64,000 nt of DNA from Selaginella moellendorffii. Taxonomy: Eukaryota > Streptophyta > Lycopodiopsida > Selaginellales > Selaginellaceae. This document shows positions 63,408-64,000 of the stretch, piece by piece. Each line of letters starts with the position of its first letter. Within the stretch, counting starts at the first letter, position 1. The translations under genes and the position numbers were made by a program. The stretch covers positions 1 through 64,000 of the forward strand of contig NW_003314275.1 of assembly GCF_000143415.4 (NCBI RefSeq). Reading direction: 5' to 3'. A model generated the notes under the pieces. The model was not told where the DNA came from and ran no database searches. It was given only the letters and a program-made list of their open reading frames with translations.

Positions 63408-64000
63408 TGGAGTTAGTGAGCCTCCAGCTGCAGGTGGCGGTCATCCGATCTCACCAGTGGGTGGGAGTCAGGCCGATCAGGGGGGGAGCTCTCAAGCGAG
63501 TGATCAGGCAGTGGGTCTTGATCAGCAGGCTTCAGATGGCAGAGAGGTTGCCGTTTCAGCTCCACCGTTACGTCGATCCACTCGAGTAACAAAGCTCACA
63601 GAGGCAGGGCACCAGTACCAGGAGCAGCGTGATCTTGCTGTTGCCAAGCGTGAGTCCAGAGCAGAGGCTAAGGCAGTGAGAGAAAGAGCAGCATCGGCTC
63701 CTCAAGCTCCCTCAGGCTCTGGTGAGTCATTTTACTTTGCTTCCAGCGAGGAGGCAGGTGCAAAACAGGAAGGGTCAACGTTCATGCTACTCTTCAGCCA
63801 AGGCAGAGATGCTTTGGTGCCTCAGACCTTGGAGGAAGCCTTATCTGGTCCAGACGCATCCAAGTGGGAAGCCGCTCGTCAGGTGGAATACGATGCGTTG
63901 ATGGCGAACCAGACGTGGGACTTAGTGAAGCTCCCACCAGGGCGGAAGGTAATCAAAACCAAGTTCCTCCTGCGAGTGAAGACTACTCCGGATGGCAGCA
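63408..64000 (+). CDS. Ty1/copia polyprotein fragment: Gly/Ser/Pro-rich linker and start of reverse transcriptase (runs off window)
   Basis: One frame is open from the primer site to the window end: EPPAAGGGHPISPVGG, then RRSTRVTK (a motif that usually lies between integrase and reverse transcriptase in copia), a charged helix-like stretch, and the start of the copia reverse transcriptase (LEEALSGPDASKWEAARQ, YDALMANQTWDLVKLPPGRK, KTKFLLRVKT). No gag, protease or integrase lies between the primer site and the reverse transcriptase, so this copy looks internally deleted. No start codon is evident in this frame. Confidence 0.75.

Overview
The window starts with 155 bases of plant-type telomere, (CCCTAAA)n, in the orientation of a left chromosome end, and the rest is almost entirely transposable elements. 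I see no ordinary cellular gene. A plant is indicated by the telomere repeat, chromovirus elements with an initiator-tRNA-Met primer site, a Cassandra-type LTR carrying 5S rRNA sequence, and plant-style promoter boxes. A seed-free vascular plant such as a lycophyte (Selaginella-like) fits best. That is an inference, based on endonuclease-less Penelope elements having been reported in such plants and on a very short intron candidate.

Region 1 (1-16073) is a telomeric array. Six or seven head-to-tail, 5'-truncated copies of one retroelement (called TelPLE here) are separated by short telomere tracts. Its protein remnant is the C-terminal half of a Penelope-like reverse transcriptase (YTDD, then a thumb-type segment with QKPLNAYQYLPW). 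No GIY-YIG endonuclease is visible. The 3' non-coding part holds three sub-repeats with palindromes and W-box-like motifs, a G-box, a TATA box, a type-I hammerhead ribozyme with a 3-bp palindromic stem III, hairpins, and an end made of degenerate telomere repeats. The promoter lies at the 3' end of each copy and points into the next copy, as in Drosophila HeT-A. All 5' ends face the telomere.

Region 2 (16074-24303) holds two 5'-truncated LINEs in the same orientation, both joined to telomere repeats. The first has an uninterrupted 1500-codon ORF2.

Region 3 (24304-31234) is older, AT-rich, decayed DNA: an unknown 0.8-kb block, a remnant of the B family, a ~1.9-kb inverted repeat, LINE fragments and a 5' piece of a chromovirus.

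Region 4 (31235-61097) is one nest. A Ty3/gypsy chromovirus (A1, minus strand, target duplication GAACC) is split by a second copy (A2, duplication CTGTT). A2 is split by a solo LTR of a second family, B (duplication TCAGG). A1 is also split by a ~13-kb block of a Cassandra fragment and B-family elements, including a complete 7.6-kb B element without coding capacity (duplication ATGGA). A and B share polypurine tract, primer site and LTR segments, so B looks like a non-autonomous partner of A. A1 and A2 share a 46-nt intron-like insert in integrase, an in-frame TGA between gag and pol, and an in-frame TAG before the chromodomain.

Region 5 (61098-64000) is a decayed minus-strand LINE interrupted by a compact Ty1/copia element that runs off the window.
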